This document shows, in pieces, positions 53,899 to 63,202 of a stretch of 64,000 nt of DNA. A program made the translations under genes and the position numbers. Source of the stretch: Roseobacter sp. GAI101 (GTDB lineage: Bacteria > Pseudomonadota > Alphaproteobacteria > Rhodobacterales > Rhodobacteraceae); the NCBI RefSeq assembly GCF_000156335.1, contig NZ_DS999214.1:210883-274882 (forward strand), given 5' to 3'. Every line of letters begins with the position of its first letter. Positions within the stretch are counted from its first letter, which is position 1. A model generated the notes under the pieces. That model was not told the origin of the DNA, made no database searches, and saw only the letters and a list, made by a program, of their open reading frames with translations.

Positions 53899-54599
53899 CA
53901 GCCATGGTCCTTTCTGGCGATGGCCTCGGCCCAGAAATCGGGGTCCTCATAGGTCGTGGGGTCGGTGACGCCTGCCAGATGAAACGCCTCGCGACGCTCC
54001 ACGCAGGTACCGCAGCGGCCACAATGATGGGTCCCCCCTTTGTAGCACGACCATGTCTGTGCGAATGGCGTGTCGCAGCGTGCGCCTTCGGTCACGATAT
54101 CGGCTTTGGTCCGGTTCACGAAGGGCGTATAGAGCGACACATCAGCATAGCCCTCAAGTGCTGCCTTTTGCATGGCTTCAAAGGCCTGTGTGAAGGCCGG
54201 GCGACAGTCGGGATAGATGAAATGGTCGCCGCCATGCACCGCCGTGGCGACCGCCTGATCGCCGCGCGCTGCCGCGACGCCGAATGCCACGGTCAGCATG
54301 ATCGCGTTGCGGTTCGGCACGACGGTGATGCGCATGCTTTCTTCGGCATAGTGGCCATCAGGCACATCAATGTCATCCGTCAGGGCGGATCCGGTCAGCG
54401 CCGCCCCGATGGCGCGCAGATCGATGATGTCATGCGGCACCTCAAGACGCGCGGCGCACAGGGCCGCATAGTCAAGTTCCTTGCGATGCCGTTGGCCGTA
54501 GTCGAAAGAAACAAGGCGGGTCAGTTCATGTTCCTGCGCCACCATATGCGCAAGCGATACAGAATCCAAACCGCCGGAGCAGATTACGATAGTCTTCAT
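53898..54599 (-). CDS. queC: 7-cyano-7-deazaguanine (preQ0) synthase
   Basis: 233 residues from ATG 54599. PP-loop ATPase motif SGGLDS at residues 8-13, then FDYGQRHRKEL. The C-terminal zinc site is intact (SCYKGGTHHCGRCGTCVERREAF, four Cys). It uses ATP and ammonia to make preQ0. It is first in the minus-strand order queC-queD-queE-queF, so these four genes supply the whole route from CPH4 to preQ1; queA/tgt are not in the window. A longer in-frame ORF upstream has no support. Confidence 0.95.
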   Translation of the reverse strand: MKTIVICSGGLDSVSLAHMVAQEHELTRLVSFDYGQRHRKELDYAALCAARLEVPHDIIDLRAIGAALTGSALTDDIDVPDGHYAEESMRITVVPNRNAIMLTVAFGVAAARGDQAVATAVHGGDHFIYPDCRPAFTQAFEAMQKAALEGYADVSLYTPFVNRTKADIVTEGARCDTPFAQTWSCYKGGTHHCGRCGTCVERREAFHLAGVTDPTTYEDPDFWAEAIARKDHG

Positions 54600-54790
54600 T
54601 TTTTTACCCTTGTTTTGGTGCCCGGGTAGGCTGCGACCGGGAAACCGGTACATAGCGAAGGTTTTCTTTGATGCCAAGAGGGGGGCGCGCATGAAACAAC
54701 CACGCATGGGCATTGGGTCGGGTGGGCCGTGCAGACGCTACGCTGTGGATGGTTCACTGAACCATCAGATGGTCTGATACGGCACGCTCT
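54600..54790 (-). promoter_or_regulatory. Leader region of the que operon (unassigned)
   Basis: 191 bp between the thiX-like stop and queC. On the minus strand there is a small hairpin ACCGG-TTTC-CCGGT (54641-54654) and a TACCC/GGGTA pair just before queC. A preQ1 riboswitch would be expected in some bacteria, but I cannot match this to the preQ1-I consensus. Confidence 0.25.
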
Positions 54791-55522
54791 TTACCTGCGC
54801 CCCAGGCTGTCAGCCGCTTTGGTGATGGCCAGATGCAAAAGCAAGGTCATGACGACCAGGGCCAAGAGACTTGCGAACATCAGATCCGTCTTGGCGCGGC
54901 CATTGGCCAACAGCATCAAGTACCCCAAACCCTTGGATGCGCCGACCCATTCACCGATCACCGCGCCAATTGGCGCATAGACAGCGGCGAGCCTGAGCCC
55001 GGTGCCCAGCGACGGCAAGGCATGGGGGATCTTGATCCGGCGCATGATCTGCCCCTTGGTGCCGCCCATTGTTCTGGCCATGTCCAGAATATCCGCAGGT
55101 ACCCGCGTCAGCCCGTCGTAGAACGCCGAGGTCACGGGAAAATAGATAATCAAAACCGCCATCACGACCTTGGACGCGACGCCATAGCCCAACCAAAGCG
55201 TCAAGATCGGGGCCAATGCAAAGACCGGCACCGCCTGGGTAAAGATCAGCAGGGGCATGACCACGCGGTGAAGTCGTGCCGAGCCTGCCAATGGGACTGC
55301 CGTGATCGCCCCCAGCACAGTGCCGATCATCAGCCCCAGGATCACTTCGGTCGCGGTCACCAGCGCGTTTTCAGCGATCAGCGCGCGGTTGGCGATCGCG
55401 GCCTGTGCGACCCGCAGGGGAGAGGGCAGGATAAACGCGGGCACGCCGGTGATCCACACCACGCCTTGCCAAAGCAAAAGCGCAAATGCGGTTGCCCCCA
55501 CTGCGTAGCGCAACTGGATCAC
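54791..55522 (-). CDS. thiX: ABC transporter permease (ThiX-like, SsuC family)
   Basis: 243 residues from a GTG at 55522 that overlaps the ATPase stop (GTGA). A 33-codon longer frame upstream lies inside the ATPase gene. Six helices; EAA loop ILDMARTMGGTKGQIMRRIKIPHALP. The BPD family of nitrate/taurine/thiamine-precursor permeases. As the last gene of the thiamine operon it should import the pyrimidine precursor captured by ThiY. Confidence 0.88.
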   Translation of the reverse strand: MIQLRYAVGATAFALLLWQGVVWITGVPAFILPSPLRVAQAAIANRALIAENALVTATEVILGLMIGTVLGAITAVPLAGSARLHRVVMPLLIFTQAVPVFALAPILTLWLGYGVASKVVMAVLIIYFPVTSAFYDGLTRVPADILDMARTMGGTKGQIMRRIKIPHALPSLGTGLRLAAVYAPIGAVIGEWVGASKGLGYLMLLANGRAKTDLMFASLLALVVMTLLLHLAITKAADSLGRR

Positions 55523-56244
55523 GGGCTTTGCCTCAGACGCGCCAGCAATCCGGCCTGACAAGATATCGTCGCGACCGCGTATTGATCGCGGATAGGCATT
55601 TCGGGCGGGGTTGGCCATTTTTCGGCAGCATCAGGGGTCAGTACAATGATCTGATGCCCAAGCCGGACAGCCTCTGCGGGGTCGTGGGTGACCAAAAGCA
55701 CGGTCTTGTCTGCCAGCACCTCGGCGGCAAGTTCCTGCATGTCGGCGCGCAAGCTTGCGTCCAGTGCACCGAAGGGCTCGTCCAGCAATGCGACGGGCCG
55801 ATCCTCCATCAAGGTGCGCGCGAGGGCTGTCCGCTGCCGCATCCCCCCCGACAGGGCGCTTGGTTTCTTATGCAGGTGCGCAGAAAGCCCGACACGGTCC
55901 AGCAAACCTTGCGCCTTTTGGATATCGGGCGCTTGGCCCCGCAGGCGGGCACCCAGCACCGTGTTTTCCAGAACGCTAAGCCAGGGCAGCAGCAAATCGG
56001 ACTGCGCCATGAAACTGACGCGCTCGGCCAAGTCGGCACCGTCAGATGCGGTAATCTGCCCGTCGAACTCTCCGGTACAGGGCAGGCCCGCGCACAACCG
56101 GACCAACGTCGACTTACCCACGCCAGAGCGTCCCAGGACGCAGGTCCATTGCCCCGCAGGCAAGGTCACATCGATTGGCCCGAACAACTGCTGACCCTCA
56201 ATGTGGTAGGTGCCGCGTAGACGGATCGTCGGGGCCGGTGTCAT
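55519..56244 (-). CDS. thiZ: ABC transporter ATPase (ThiZ-like)
   Basis: 241 residues from ATG 56244, overlapping the tenA stop. Walker A GRSGVGKST, signature LSGGMRQR, Walker B PVALLDEPFGALD, and H-loop LLVTHDPAEAVRLGH are all normal. SsuB/TauB-like size. Pairs with the ThiX permease and ThiY binding protein. Confidence 0.9.
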   Translation of the reverse strand: MTPAPTIRLRGTYHIEGQQLFGPIDVTLPAGQWTCVLGRSGVGKSTLVRLCAGLPCTGEFDGQITASDGADLAERVSFMAQSDLLLPWLSVLENTVLGARLRGQAPDIQKAQGLLDRVGLSAHLHKKPSALSGGMRQRTALARTLMEDRPVALLDEPFGALDASLRADMQELAAEVLADKTVLLVTHDPAEAVRLGHQIIVLTPDAAEKWPTPPEMPIRDQYAVATISCQAGLLARLRQSP

Positions 56245-56927
56245 GCCCCGCGCAGCCCCATGTCCCAAAACGCAACCTCAAGTCGGGTGGCGGTGGTAAA
56301 GCGCCCCTGCAATTGCGCCCACCGCGCGGCGTTCGACGGGTCAGCCCCCAGTCGGCGCGTGACGGCTGCGTCGATCATCTGTCCGACGGACACCATGACC
56401 GTCTGATATCCGTCATCTGCATAGGTATCGATCCAGGGCCGATAGGGCGTTTCGGAGGCGGCGGACCCCGCCAACCGCAGGCCGATTTCGCCGTAGCCGA
56501 AACAACATGGTGCAAGGGCTGCCATCAGATCCAGGAAATCGCCTTGCAGTCCCGCATCCATCACATATCGCGTGTAGGCCAGATTTTCGAACGCCTCGCT
56601 GGCGGTAAACAGGGTTGCTTCGTCGATCCCTTCGGCAGCGCAGGTTTCGACGTGCAGCGCCATTTCATGATTGACCAACGCGTCGACGGTCCCCGCGCAG
56701 ATCTTCATTTCATCCAGCGTTTCGGCCTTGACCACGCCCAATGACCAGGCCCGCGCGAAATGCACCAGAAAAACGTAGTCCTGGACAAGGTAATGCACGA
56801 AGGATTTGCGCGGCAATGTTCCATCCCGCAGACCCTCGACAAAAGCGTGACGGGTATAGGCATGCCACGGGTCGGCGCACCCCGCGCGCCATAGCGCGAA
56901 TGTCGTGCCGTAGGGTGATCCGGTCAT
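56241..56927 (-). CDS. tenA: Thiaminase II / aminopyrimidine aminohydrolase
   Basis: 228 residues. Active-site Cys in LAPCCFGYGEIG (Cys141/142), plus the family motifs HPWxAY-like PWHAYTRHAF, YLVQDYVFLVHFARA, and the C-terminal Glu region. TenA salvages the pyrimidine moiety by hydrolysing aminopyrimidine (and degraded thiamine). Located between the binding-protein and ATPase genes; overlaps both (ATGA). Fits the ThiY-TenA-ThiZ-ThiX salvage set. Confidence 0.93.
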   Translation of the reverse strand: MTGSPYGTTFALWRAGCADPWHAYTRHAFVEGLRDGTLPRKSFVHYLVQDYVFLVHFARAWSLGVVKAETLDEMKICAGTVDALVNHEMALHVETCAAEGIDEATLFTASEAFENLAYTRYVMDAGLQGDFLDLMAALAPCCFGYGEIGLRLAGSAASETPYRPWIDTYADDGYQTVMVSVGQMIDAAVTRRLGADPSNAARWAQLQGRFTTATRLEVAFWDMGLRGA

Positions 56928-57862
56928 CGGGCGGTCACGTCAATGGCGATGTCGCTGACCGGATTGACTACGGGGATCAACCCCGCATCGTAAAGGAAAG
57001 CCTCGAACGTTGCATAGCGACCGGCGTCCATTGCGGTGGGGCGCAGCGCAAAACGGGGCTGTGTATCGGCCCAGGCGCGCCTGTTCAGGTCATCATTCAG
57101 TTCCGGTGCGGTATTTGCAAACATCTCCCAACTTTCGGCGGGGTGGTTGATGATGAATTGGGTGGCCTTTTCCGTGGCGGCAAGGAAACGCCGGATCTTG
57201 TCGACGTTCATGGTGTTTTTGTTGGCGACGTAAATCAGCTCATCATAGGGCGGCAGGCCTTCTTCTTCGACGTAGAAACAACGGCCGGGCACGCCTTCGA
57301 TATCCATCTGGTTCAGCTCGAAATTCCGGAACGCGCCAATGACGGCATCGACCTGGCCCGACATCAGGGCAGGCGACAGGGACCAGTTCACATTGATCAG
57401 CTCGACATCATCCAGCGCCAATCCATGGGTCTTGAGCATTTGCCCAAGCACTGCCTCTTCGACGCCGCCCACGGAATAACCGACCTTGCGCCCTTTCAGG
57501 TCGGCGGGCGTCTTGATCGGGCCATCTGCCAGAACCAAAAGGCAGTTAAGGGGTGTTGCGACCAAAGTCCCGACGCGCTGCAGTGGCAGTCCTTCGTGAA
57601 TTTGAAGATGCAATTGCGGCTGGTAGGAAAGCGCCAGATCGGCCTGACCTGCCGCCACCATCTTGGGCGGGGCCGAGGGATCAGCCGGGGCGATCACCGT
57701 AACCGCAAGGTTCTGGTCGGCAAAGTAGCCCTTTTCCTGTGCGATGATGACGGGGCCGTGGTCGGGGTTGACGAACCAGTCCAGCAGCAAGGTGACTTGA
57801 TCCTGCGCCCAAAGTGGGGCCGCAAAAAGCGATAGGATCGTGGCAAAGACAACGGGTTTCAT
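56924..57862 (-). CDS. thiY: Thiamine-pyrimidine-precursor binding protein (ThiY, NMT1/THI5 family)
   Basis: 312 residues from ATG 57862. Signal peptide MKPVVFATILSLFAAPLWA-Q, then LLLDWFVNPDHGPVIIAQEKGYFADQNL, a strong NMT1/THI5-like start. It lacks the yeast CCCFC catalytic motif, as expected for a binding protein. It should deliver N-formyl-4-amino-5-aminomethyl-2-methylpyrimidine to the ThiXZ importer, feeding TenA and ThiD. Overlaps tenA. Confidence 0.92.
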   Translation of the reverse strand: MKPVVFATILSLFAAPLWAQDQVTLLLDWFVNPDHGPVIIAQEKGYFADQNLAVTVIAPADPSAPPKMVAAGQADLALSYQPQLHLQIHEGLPLQRVGTLVATPLNCLLVLADGPIKTPADLKGRKVGYSVGGVEEAVLGQMLKTHGLALDDVELINVNWSLSPALMSGQVDAVIGAFRNFELNQMDIEGVPGRCFYVEEEGLPPYDELIYVANKNTMNVDKIRRFLAATEKATQFIINHPAESWEMFANTAPELNDDLNRRAWADTQPRFALRPTAMDAGRYATFEAFLYDAGLIPVVNPVSDIAIDVTAR

Positions 57863-57869
57863 AAGGCGT

Positions 57870-58679
57870 TCACTTTCTATTGGCATAGAGGGCGGCAAAG
57901 TGGTGGGTCGGACCATGGCCGGAACCGACGGATAAGGCGTCGGCATTGGCAATCGCCTTGGCGACATAGGACTTGGCCACAGCGACGGCCCGGGCCGGGG
58001 CCAGACCGTGGGCCAGCCCGGCGGCCACAGCGGATGACAATGTGCAGCCGGTGCCGTGGGTGTTCGCGGTCGGGGTGCGTTCAGCTTCGAACCATGTGGT
58101 GCCGTGCGGCGTGACCAGACAATCGGGGCTGTCGGGTCCGTTCAGATGGCCACCTTTCATCAGCACCGCCTGCGGACCAAGGGCACAAAGTGCGCGACCC
58201 TGCGCGACCATCTCGGCCCGCGTCGTGGCGGTGCGCGTGCCAAGCAGATGCGCCGCCTCGGGCAAGTTCGGGGTCAGCAGCGTGGCCAGTGGTAAAAGGG
58301 CATCGCGCAGGGTCATCATGGCGTCTGGTTGCAGCAGGTCGGCACCACCCTTGGCGATCATCACCGGATCAAGCACGACCGGGATGCCGCCATGTTCTTG
58401 CAGCGATTGTGCGACAGCCGCTGCAATTTCCGCGTTCGCGATCATGCCGATCTTGACGGCATCCACGCGGATATCGGCAAAGACCGCGTCAATCTGGCTT
58501 TGCACAAAATCGGGTGGCACCAGATGAACGCCAGTGACGCCCTGCGTGTTCTGCGCAGTCAATGCGGTGATCACCGCCATGGCAAAGGCCCCGTTCGCGG
58601 AAATCGCCTTGATATCGGCCTGAATGCCCGCGCCGCCGGACGGATCAGAGCCTGCAATGCTCAGCACGTTCGGGATCAT
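57870..58679 (-). CDS. thiD: Hydroxymethylpyrimidine (phosphate) kinase
   Basis: 269 residues from ATG 58679, overlapping the thiE stop (ATGA). N-terminal VLSIAGSDPSGGAGIQADIKA, anion-hole GTGCTLSSAVAA near the C-terminus, and LDPVMIAKGG are the ribokinase-superfamily ThiD hallmarks. It phosphorylates HMP to HMP-PP for ThiE. 7 bp ahead of thiY. Confidence 0.95.
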   Translation of the reverse strand: MIPNVLSIAGSDPSGGAGIQADIKAISANGAFAMAVITALTAQNTQGVTGVHLVPPDFVQSQIDAVFADIRVDAVKIGMIANAEIAAAVAQSLQEHGGIPVVLDPVMIAKGGADLLQPDAMMTLRDALLPLATLLTPNLPEAAHLLGTRTATTRAEMVAQGRALCALGPQAVLMKGGHLNGPDSPDCLVTPHGTTWFEAERTPTANTHGTGCTLSSAVAAGLAHGLAPARAVAVAKSYVAKAIANADALSVGSGHGPTHHFAALYANRK

Positions 58680-59317
58680 GTGGGAACCTGTGTTTTCGTG
58701 CTGCCGAACGCCAGTGCTGCCGCGCACGGATCAGGCTGCCCGCAGATGGCTGACACGACGGCCATGCCATCCGCACCGCTGGCCTGTACATCGCGCAGAT
58801 GTGCCGATTTCAATCCACCGATGGCAACAGTGGGCAACCGGGTCAGCGCCACCAAATCAGCCAGACCTTCAAAACCGACAGGCTTGGCATGGTCCGTTTT
58901 TGTTGCCGTTCCAAACACCGGGCCGAGCCCGAGGTAGTCCACAATCAAGGGGTCCGCCGCCCGCACGGTTTGGGGCGTTTCACACGACAGCCCAAGGATC
59001 TTGTCCGGCCCGAGTAATGCGCGCGCCCGTTCCGGCGACATGTCGCCCTGTCCTATATGCGCGCCATCCACATCCGCTGCAACCGCTGCGGCCACGTCAT
59101 CGTTGATGACCAGCGGCACGCCACTGCCCTCCAATGCGTGTCTGAGCCTGATCGCTAGTGCACGTCGTTCGGCGGTGGTCGCGGTCTTGTCGCGCAGTTG
59201 CACCATGGTGACGCCGCCTGCCACGGCGCGGCGCACAGTCTCGACAACGCCCAGCCTTGCGCAGAGGTCGGCATCTGTTACCAGATAGAGGCGAAGCTGC
59301 GCCTTCAGATCCCGCAT
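58676..59317 (-). CDS. thiE: Thiamine-phosphate synthase
   Basis: 213 residues from ATG 59317, sharing TGATG with the thiM stop (a GTG one codon earlier is possible). LYLVTD, TMVQLRDK, LVINDD, GAHIGQGD and the Gly-rich phosphate loop (VAIGGL) are in order, and the length is usual. It joins HMP-PP and the thiazole phosphate to thiamine phosphate. Confidence 0.95.
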   Translation of the reverse strand: MRDLKAQLRLYLVTDADLCARLGVVETVRRAVAGGVTMVQLRDKTATTAERRALAIRLRHALEGSGVPLVINDDVAAAVAADVDGAHIGQGDMSPERARALLGPDKILGLSCETPQTVRAADPLIVDYLGLGPVFGTATKTDHAKPVGFEGLADLVALTRLPTVAIGGLKSAHLRDVQASGADGMAVVSAICGQPDPCAAALAFGSTKTQVPT

Positions 59318-60090
59318 CACGCGATGACCTGTGCCAAATCCTCGGGCTGGGTCGCAGCAAGCGCGTCTAGAAAATGCATCTGAAAGCTGCCCGGACCTTT
59401 CGCCAGTCCATCAGCCGCACCTCCCGCCACCTTGAAATGCGCAAGACATGCCAAGGCGGCGTCAAATGCGGGCCCTGTTGCAGCGTAGGCCCCCATCAAC
59501 GCGCTCTGCGCACACCCCAAGGCGGTCACCTGCGGCATCAAAGATGATCCCCCGGTGATGCGGGCCTCTTGCGTGCCATCGGTCACGTAATCCACGGGTC
59601 CGGTGATCGCGACAACGCTGCCGAACCGTGCAGCCAGCGCCCTTGCGGCCCCCTGCGCGGCCTCGACGCTGTCACCGCTATCAGCCCCTTTACCTGCGCC
59701 GGCCTCGCCCGCGAGGGCCAATATTTCCGAAGCATTCCCGCGCAGGATCGTCGGGCGCAGGGCCAGCAATTCCTGTGCCGCCTCTTTGCGGTAACCCGAA
59801 ATGAAATGCGCAACCGGGTCCAGTACCCAAGGAATATCATGCGCCTGCGCGGCCTTGGCCGCCGCCGCCATGCTGGCCAGCCAAGGTGCAGAAAGCGTCC
59901 CGATGTTCAGGGTCAGCGCGCTGCAAATTGGCGTGAAATCATCGACCTCTTCCAAGGCATGTACCATCGCGGGCGAAGCCCCCGCCGCAAGAACGACATT
60001 CGCCGCGATATTCATCGCCACATAGTTCGTCATGCAGTGCACAAGCGGCTTTTGGTCACGCAGTTCAATCAGCAGATCCGAGGGGGCCAT
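59317..60090 (-). CDS. thiM: Hydroxyethylthiazole kinase
   Basis: 257 residues from ATG 60090, preceded by AAAGGAGACAGA. Ligand motifs PLVHCMTNYVAMNIAANVVLAAGASP and the catalytic Cys/Gly loop VTALGCAQSALMGAY are present. It salvages thiazole. First gene of the seven-gene operon (thiM-thiE-thiD-thiY-tenA-thiZ-thiX), all linked by short or overlapping junctions; the TPP riboswitch lies just upstream. No thiC or thiG is seen, so this operon does salvage only. Confidence 0.95.
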   Translation of the reverse strand: MAPSDLLIELRDQKPLVHCMTNYVAMNIAANVVLAAGASPAMVHALEEVDDFTPICSALTLNIGTLSAPWLASMAAAAKAAQAHDIPWVLDPVAHFISGYRKEAAQELLALRPTILRGNASEILALAGEAGAGKGADSGDSVEAAQGAARALAARFGSVVAITGPVDYVTDGTQEARITGGSSLMPQVTALGCAQSALMGAYAATGPAFDAALACLAHFKVAGGAADGLAKGPGSFQMHFLDALAATQPEDLAQVIA

Positions 60091-60150
60091 TCTGTCTCCT
60101 TTTTCGGGCGAAAAAAGAGACAACGCATGTGCAAATACAAGACATACGAC

Positions 60151-60220
60151 CTCCCTCCGCCAGCATTATCTGGTTCAGGTTCAAAGGGTACATCTCAGCT
60201 TTTCAGCGCCCCTGGTAAGG
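60151..60220 (-). ncRNA. TPP (thiamine pyrophosphate) riboswitch
   Basis: Read on the minus strand from about 60220: GGGGCGCTG, then CTGAGATGTACCCTTTGAAC, then CTGAACCAGATAATGCTGGCG and GGAGGG. The CTGAGA...ACCCTTTGAACCTGA and GATAATGCTGGCG blocks are the invariant TPP-binding core. It ends about 60 bp before thiM, so it should shut off the salvage operon when TPP is plentiful. Confidence 0.95.
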
Positions 60221-60541
60221 TGATGGCTAGTCGCTTCGGATCGCCGCGTCAAATGTAATGATGTCGGGGAACAGAGTTTTGGGCGAGCCACGTGTGACTG
60301 GTGTCGACGGTAGTGCTTGGAAAATAGGTCAGGTTGAACTGTGTTTCAGGCGCTATTCACGGGTGGTCGCGCGGTATCACCACAGTTTGCCTGGATCCTT
60401 TTGCCTGATGGTGACACCCAATAATTCCGCTCTCATCTGCCGGAATTAACATCAGTGAAAGGTGTGCGCTTTAATGAACTTTCATTCGGCTCTGCAAATC
60501 GGGTGGTTTGCAGACCTCCTTTTAACCTGAAAGTGGCTCCG
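60221..60541. other. Intergenic region, riboswitch / chemoreceptor
   Basis: About 320 bp. Contains the promoter region of the thiamine operon (minus strand) and the start region of the chemoreceptor. I see no additional gene. The GTG at 60455 could be an alternative start for the receptor. Confidence 0.35.
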
Positions 60542-61297
60542 GTGAACACGAAAAGAGCATCCAACCTTGGCAGCATTGCGGTAAAATTCAGCGCGATGTT
60601 GATCGTCATGGCGTCCTTGACCGGCTTCGCAATATGGGTCGGAAAATCCGTATTTCAGGATTTTTCGCAGTCCCTCAGAACATTTGAGACAGAGTTCGTG
60701 CCAAATCTGAAGCAAAGTTCGACACTGATCGAAACTGCAGGTGCGTTGGGTGAAAGTCTGTCTTCGATCCTGGTCGCAGAAAGTGCCGATGAAATGTCGT
60801 CAAAGGCAACCGATGCAGACCGGCTGTTAGACGCGTTACGTGACGCAGCCTCCGGCTTGAATGGTGATGATGAACGATTGCTTCTCGAAGCAATCGCCTC
60901 TGCATCTGCCAGTATAGGATTGCTAGTCGAGACGCGGGCGCAAGAAATCAACTACGATGAATTGACGTTGTCGGGTTCTGATGTCCTGAACGCAGCGGCG
61001 GTGACGGCACATCTGGCGCTTACGGAACGTGGCCGGTCAATGTTGCAGCAGGTCACCATGTCGCCAGCCGACACCACCGTTCAATCCATTGCCCCGAAAC
61101 TTGAAGAAGTGAACAATATCACGGACCTTGATGGTGCAATCGGCGGATTGCTCTCTGTTATTCTGACTGGCAGTTCCGCGGATGACAAAGCGGGTCTTCA
61201 ATCTGCAATCGTTTCCTCGCGGAACTGGTCAACCAGATTGAATCGTTTTAGAAAATTGGTTTTGGATTCCACCGTGTCGCGTCAGTTCAAACCATGA
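60542..61297 (+). pseudogene. Methyl-accepting chemotaxis protein, N-terminal part (split by frameshift)
   Basis: About 251 residues from GTG 60542; a GTG at 60455 gives a longer but less credible N-terminus. One membrane helix (VKFSAMLIVMASLTGFAIWVG) and a helical periplasmic sensor rich in Ala/Ser/Leu. It stops at TGA 61295-61297. The next frame (-1) begins with an ATG sharing that stop (ATGA) and continues the same receptor. A 1-base deletion near 61290 (AAACC where AAAnCC would read through as K-x-M-I-E-Q) accounts for the split. Confidence 0.7.
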
Positions 61298-62910
61298 TTG
61301 AACAGGCCGATCCATCGACCGGTGTTCTTGCCGCGCGCCAGATCGTGATCGAGGCGCGCGAAGTTGCCGGGACTGCGGCTAAGGCCGCTGCTGACGAAGT
61401 GGCGTTGATCACCGAAGCCGCCCGCGGTCTCGGGCGAAGATCCGTTTCCGCGATCGACGGGGCAAGCGGCCGTCTGGACCAGTCCGCAACTGAGGGGAAC
61501 GCACGAATGACGACAATTGCCGTGATCAGTGCACCGCTCGCCATTATGTCGATTTTGGGGGCATTTCTTTTGGTCGTGCGTCCCTTGATCGCCGTCACCA
61601 AGGTGACAGAGCGCCTGGCGGATGGGGATATGGCACCGGTCACGGGTTTCGAAAGGACAGGGGGCGAAATCGGACGAATGGCGCAAGCCCTGAGCGTATT
61701 CAGAGACGGCATGATCTCTCAAAGACGCCTCGAAGAAGAAGACCGTGCCCGCGAAAGCGCTGCAAAGGAGAAAGCCGCGCGCCAAGAGCACGAGGCGCGC
61801 ATGCGGGATGAAACCGAACGCGACCGCATCGCTGAAATCGAGGCACGAGAGCGGGACCGCGAAGCGAAGGTAACGAAGGAACGTGCGCTGCTTCAGGCAC
61901 AGGCTGAGGCAGAAAGAAAAGCGCGGTCAGATGAACAAGCGCTGGTTGTCGAGACGTTGGGGAAATCTTTGAAACGTCTGTCTGACGGCGATCTGACCAG
62001 CGACATCGAAGCCGCTTTTCCGATCGAATATGAAAAAATCAGACATGATTTCAACGCTGCGGTCCGGGCGCTACGCGAAACCATCGGTGCGGTGACACTG
62101 AACGCAGTCTCCATTCGGAATGAGACTTCGTATATCAGCAGTGCCGCAGATGATTTGGCGCGGCGCACCGAGAAGCAGGCGGCGACGCTTGAACAGACCG
62201 CCGCCGCAATGGATGAGCTGAACAGTTCGGTGCGATCAGCGGCGGAGGGCGCAACCCAGGCCAGCGAGATGTCCAAACAGGCCAAGCGCAATGCGGAAGA
62301 CGGGGGCGAAGTTGCCCGTTCTGCGGCCCGTGCGATGGACGGAATAAAGACGTCCTCACAGGAAATTTCTAAAATCACATCGGTGATCGAGAATATCGCG
62401 TTTCAAACCAATCTGCTTGCCCTGAATGCAGGGGTGGAAGCCGCCAGAGCTGGTGAAGCAGGGCGCGGATTTGCCGTGGTCGCCACCGAAGTGCGGGCCT
62501 TGGCGCAACGGTCTTCGGAAGCCGCCGGGGAAATTAATGCGCTGATCCAAAGGTCTGGTGATCAGGTTCAACAAGGTGTGGATCTTGTGGACAAGACTGG
62601 AAGCTCGTTGTCTTTGATCGTCGAGGCAGTTTCGGAAATATCACAGCGGATCGCCGCCATTGCCGTTTCTTCAAAAGAGCAGGCTACGGGGATCAGCGAA
62701 ATCAATACGGCTGTGAACCAGCTTGATCAAGTGACGCAACAAAACGCAGCGATGTTCGAAGAAACCACGGCAGCAAGCCATTCTTTGAGATCTGAAGCCG
62801 ATGCATTGGCCGCAGCTGTGTCAAAGTTTCGATCAGGTACGGCGACCGGAGACCCAGCAAAAAACCAAGTTTCCAATTCCCGACACGTAACGGCCAGAAG
62901 AAAAGCCTAA
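61294..62910 (+). CDS. Methyl-accepting chemotaxis protein, C-terminal part (HAMP and signalling domain)
   Basis: 538 residues. The first 65 finish the periplasmic domain; the second helix [23 protein letters not shown] is at about 70-93, followed by HAMP, a long charged coiled coil, a second HAMP-like region ([29 protein letters not shown]), and the MCP hairpin tip [40 protein letters not shown]. Sites for methylation flank the tip. Translational coupling through ATGA might give some product, but without TM1 topology would be wrong. Confidence 0.9.
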   Translation: MIEQADPSTGVLAARQIVIEAREVAGTAAKAAADEVALITEAARGLGRRSVSAIDGASGRLDQSATEGNARMTTIAVISAPLAIMSILGAFLLVVRPLIAVTKVTERLADGDMAPVTGFERTGGEIGRMAQALSVFRDGMISQRRLEEEDRARESAAKEKAARQEHEARMRDETERDRIAEIEARERDREAKVTKERALLQAQAEAERKARSDEQALVVETLGKSLKRLSDGDLTSDIEAAFPIEYEKIRHDFNAAVRALRETIGAVTLNAVSIRNETSYISSAADDLARRTEKQAATLEQTAAAMDELNSSVRSAAEGATQASEMSKQAKRNAEDGGEVARSAARAMDGIKTSSQEISKITSVIENIAFQTNLLALNAGVEAARAGEAGRGFAVVATEVRALAQRSSEAAGEINALIQRSGDQVQQGVDLVDKTGSSLSLIVEAVSEISQRIAAIAVSSKEQATGISEINTAVNQLDQVTQQNAAMFEETTAASHSLRSEADALAAAVSKFRSGTATGDPAKNQVSNSRHVTARRKA

Positions 62911-63202
62911 AGCCAGGACCAACAAGTAGAAAATGGCAAAGGGAAATACTCAGGGGTTTTGATCTTGAGGGGCAGGCCGCTACCGTCAATCTGCTGGACC
63001 ATCCGGCTGCGCGCCTTTCGTTACGCTTTTACCGTCCGTTCGCCCTTTGTGGTCTTGCCCGACCAAAGCGAAGACCAATGGGCGGGCGACGGGATCACAG
63101 GCGCGCTTTGACGCCGCGCGATTAGAGGACGGCCTTGATCAAAGGCTTTGCCGCAGCGGTCAATATCTGGGCGGCATCCCTCATCTGGACTGATGGCACC
63201 TT

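Noticed and set aside
54600-54790. preQ1 riboswitch before queC
   Set aside because: Expected by function, but the sequence does not fit the preQ1-I consensus; only small hairpins are seen.
62911-63202. Possible gene remnant between chemoreceptor and ABC ATPase
   Set aside because: Short coding-like peptides appear in two frames but none is recognisable or has a start signal.
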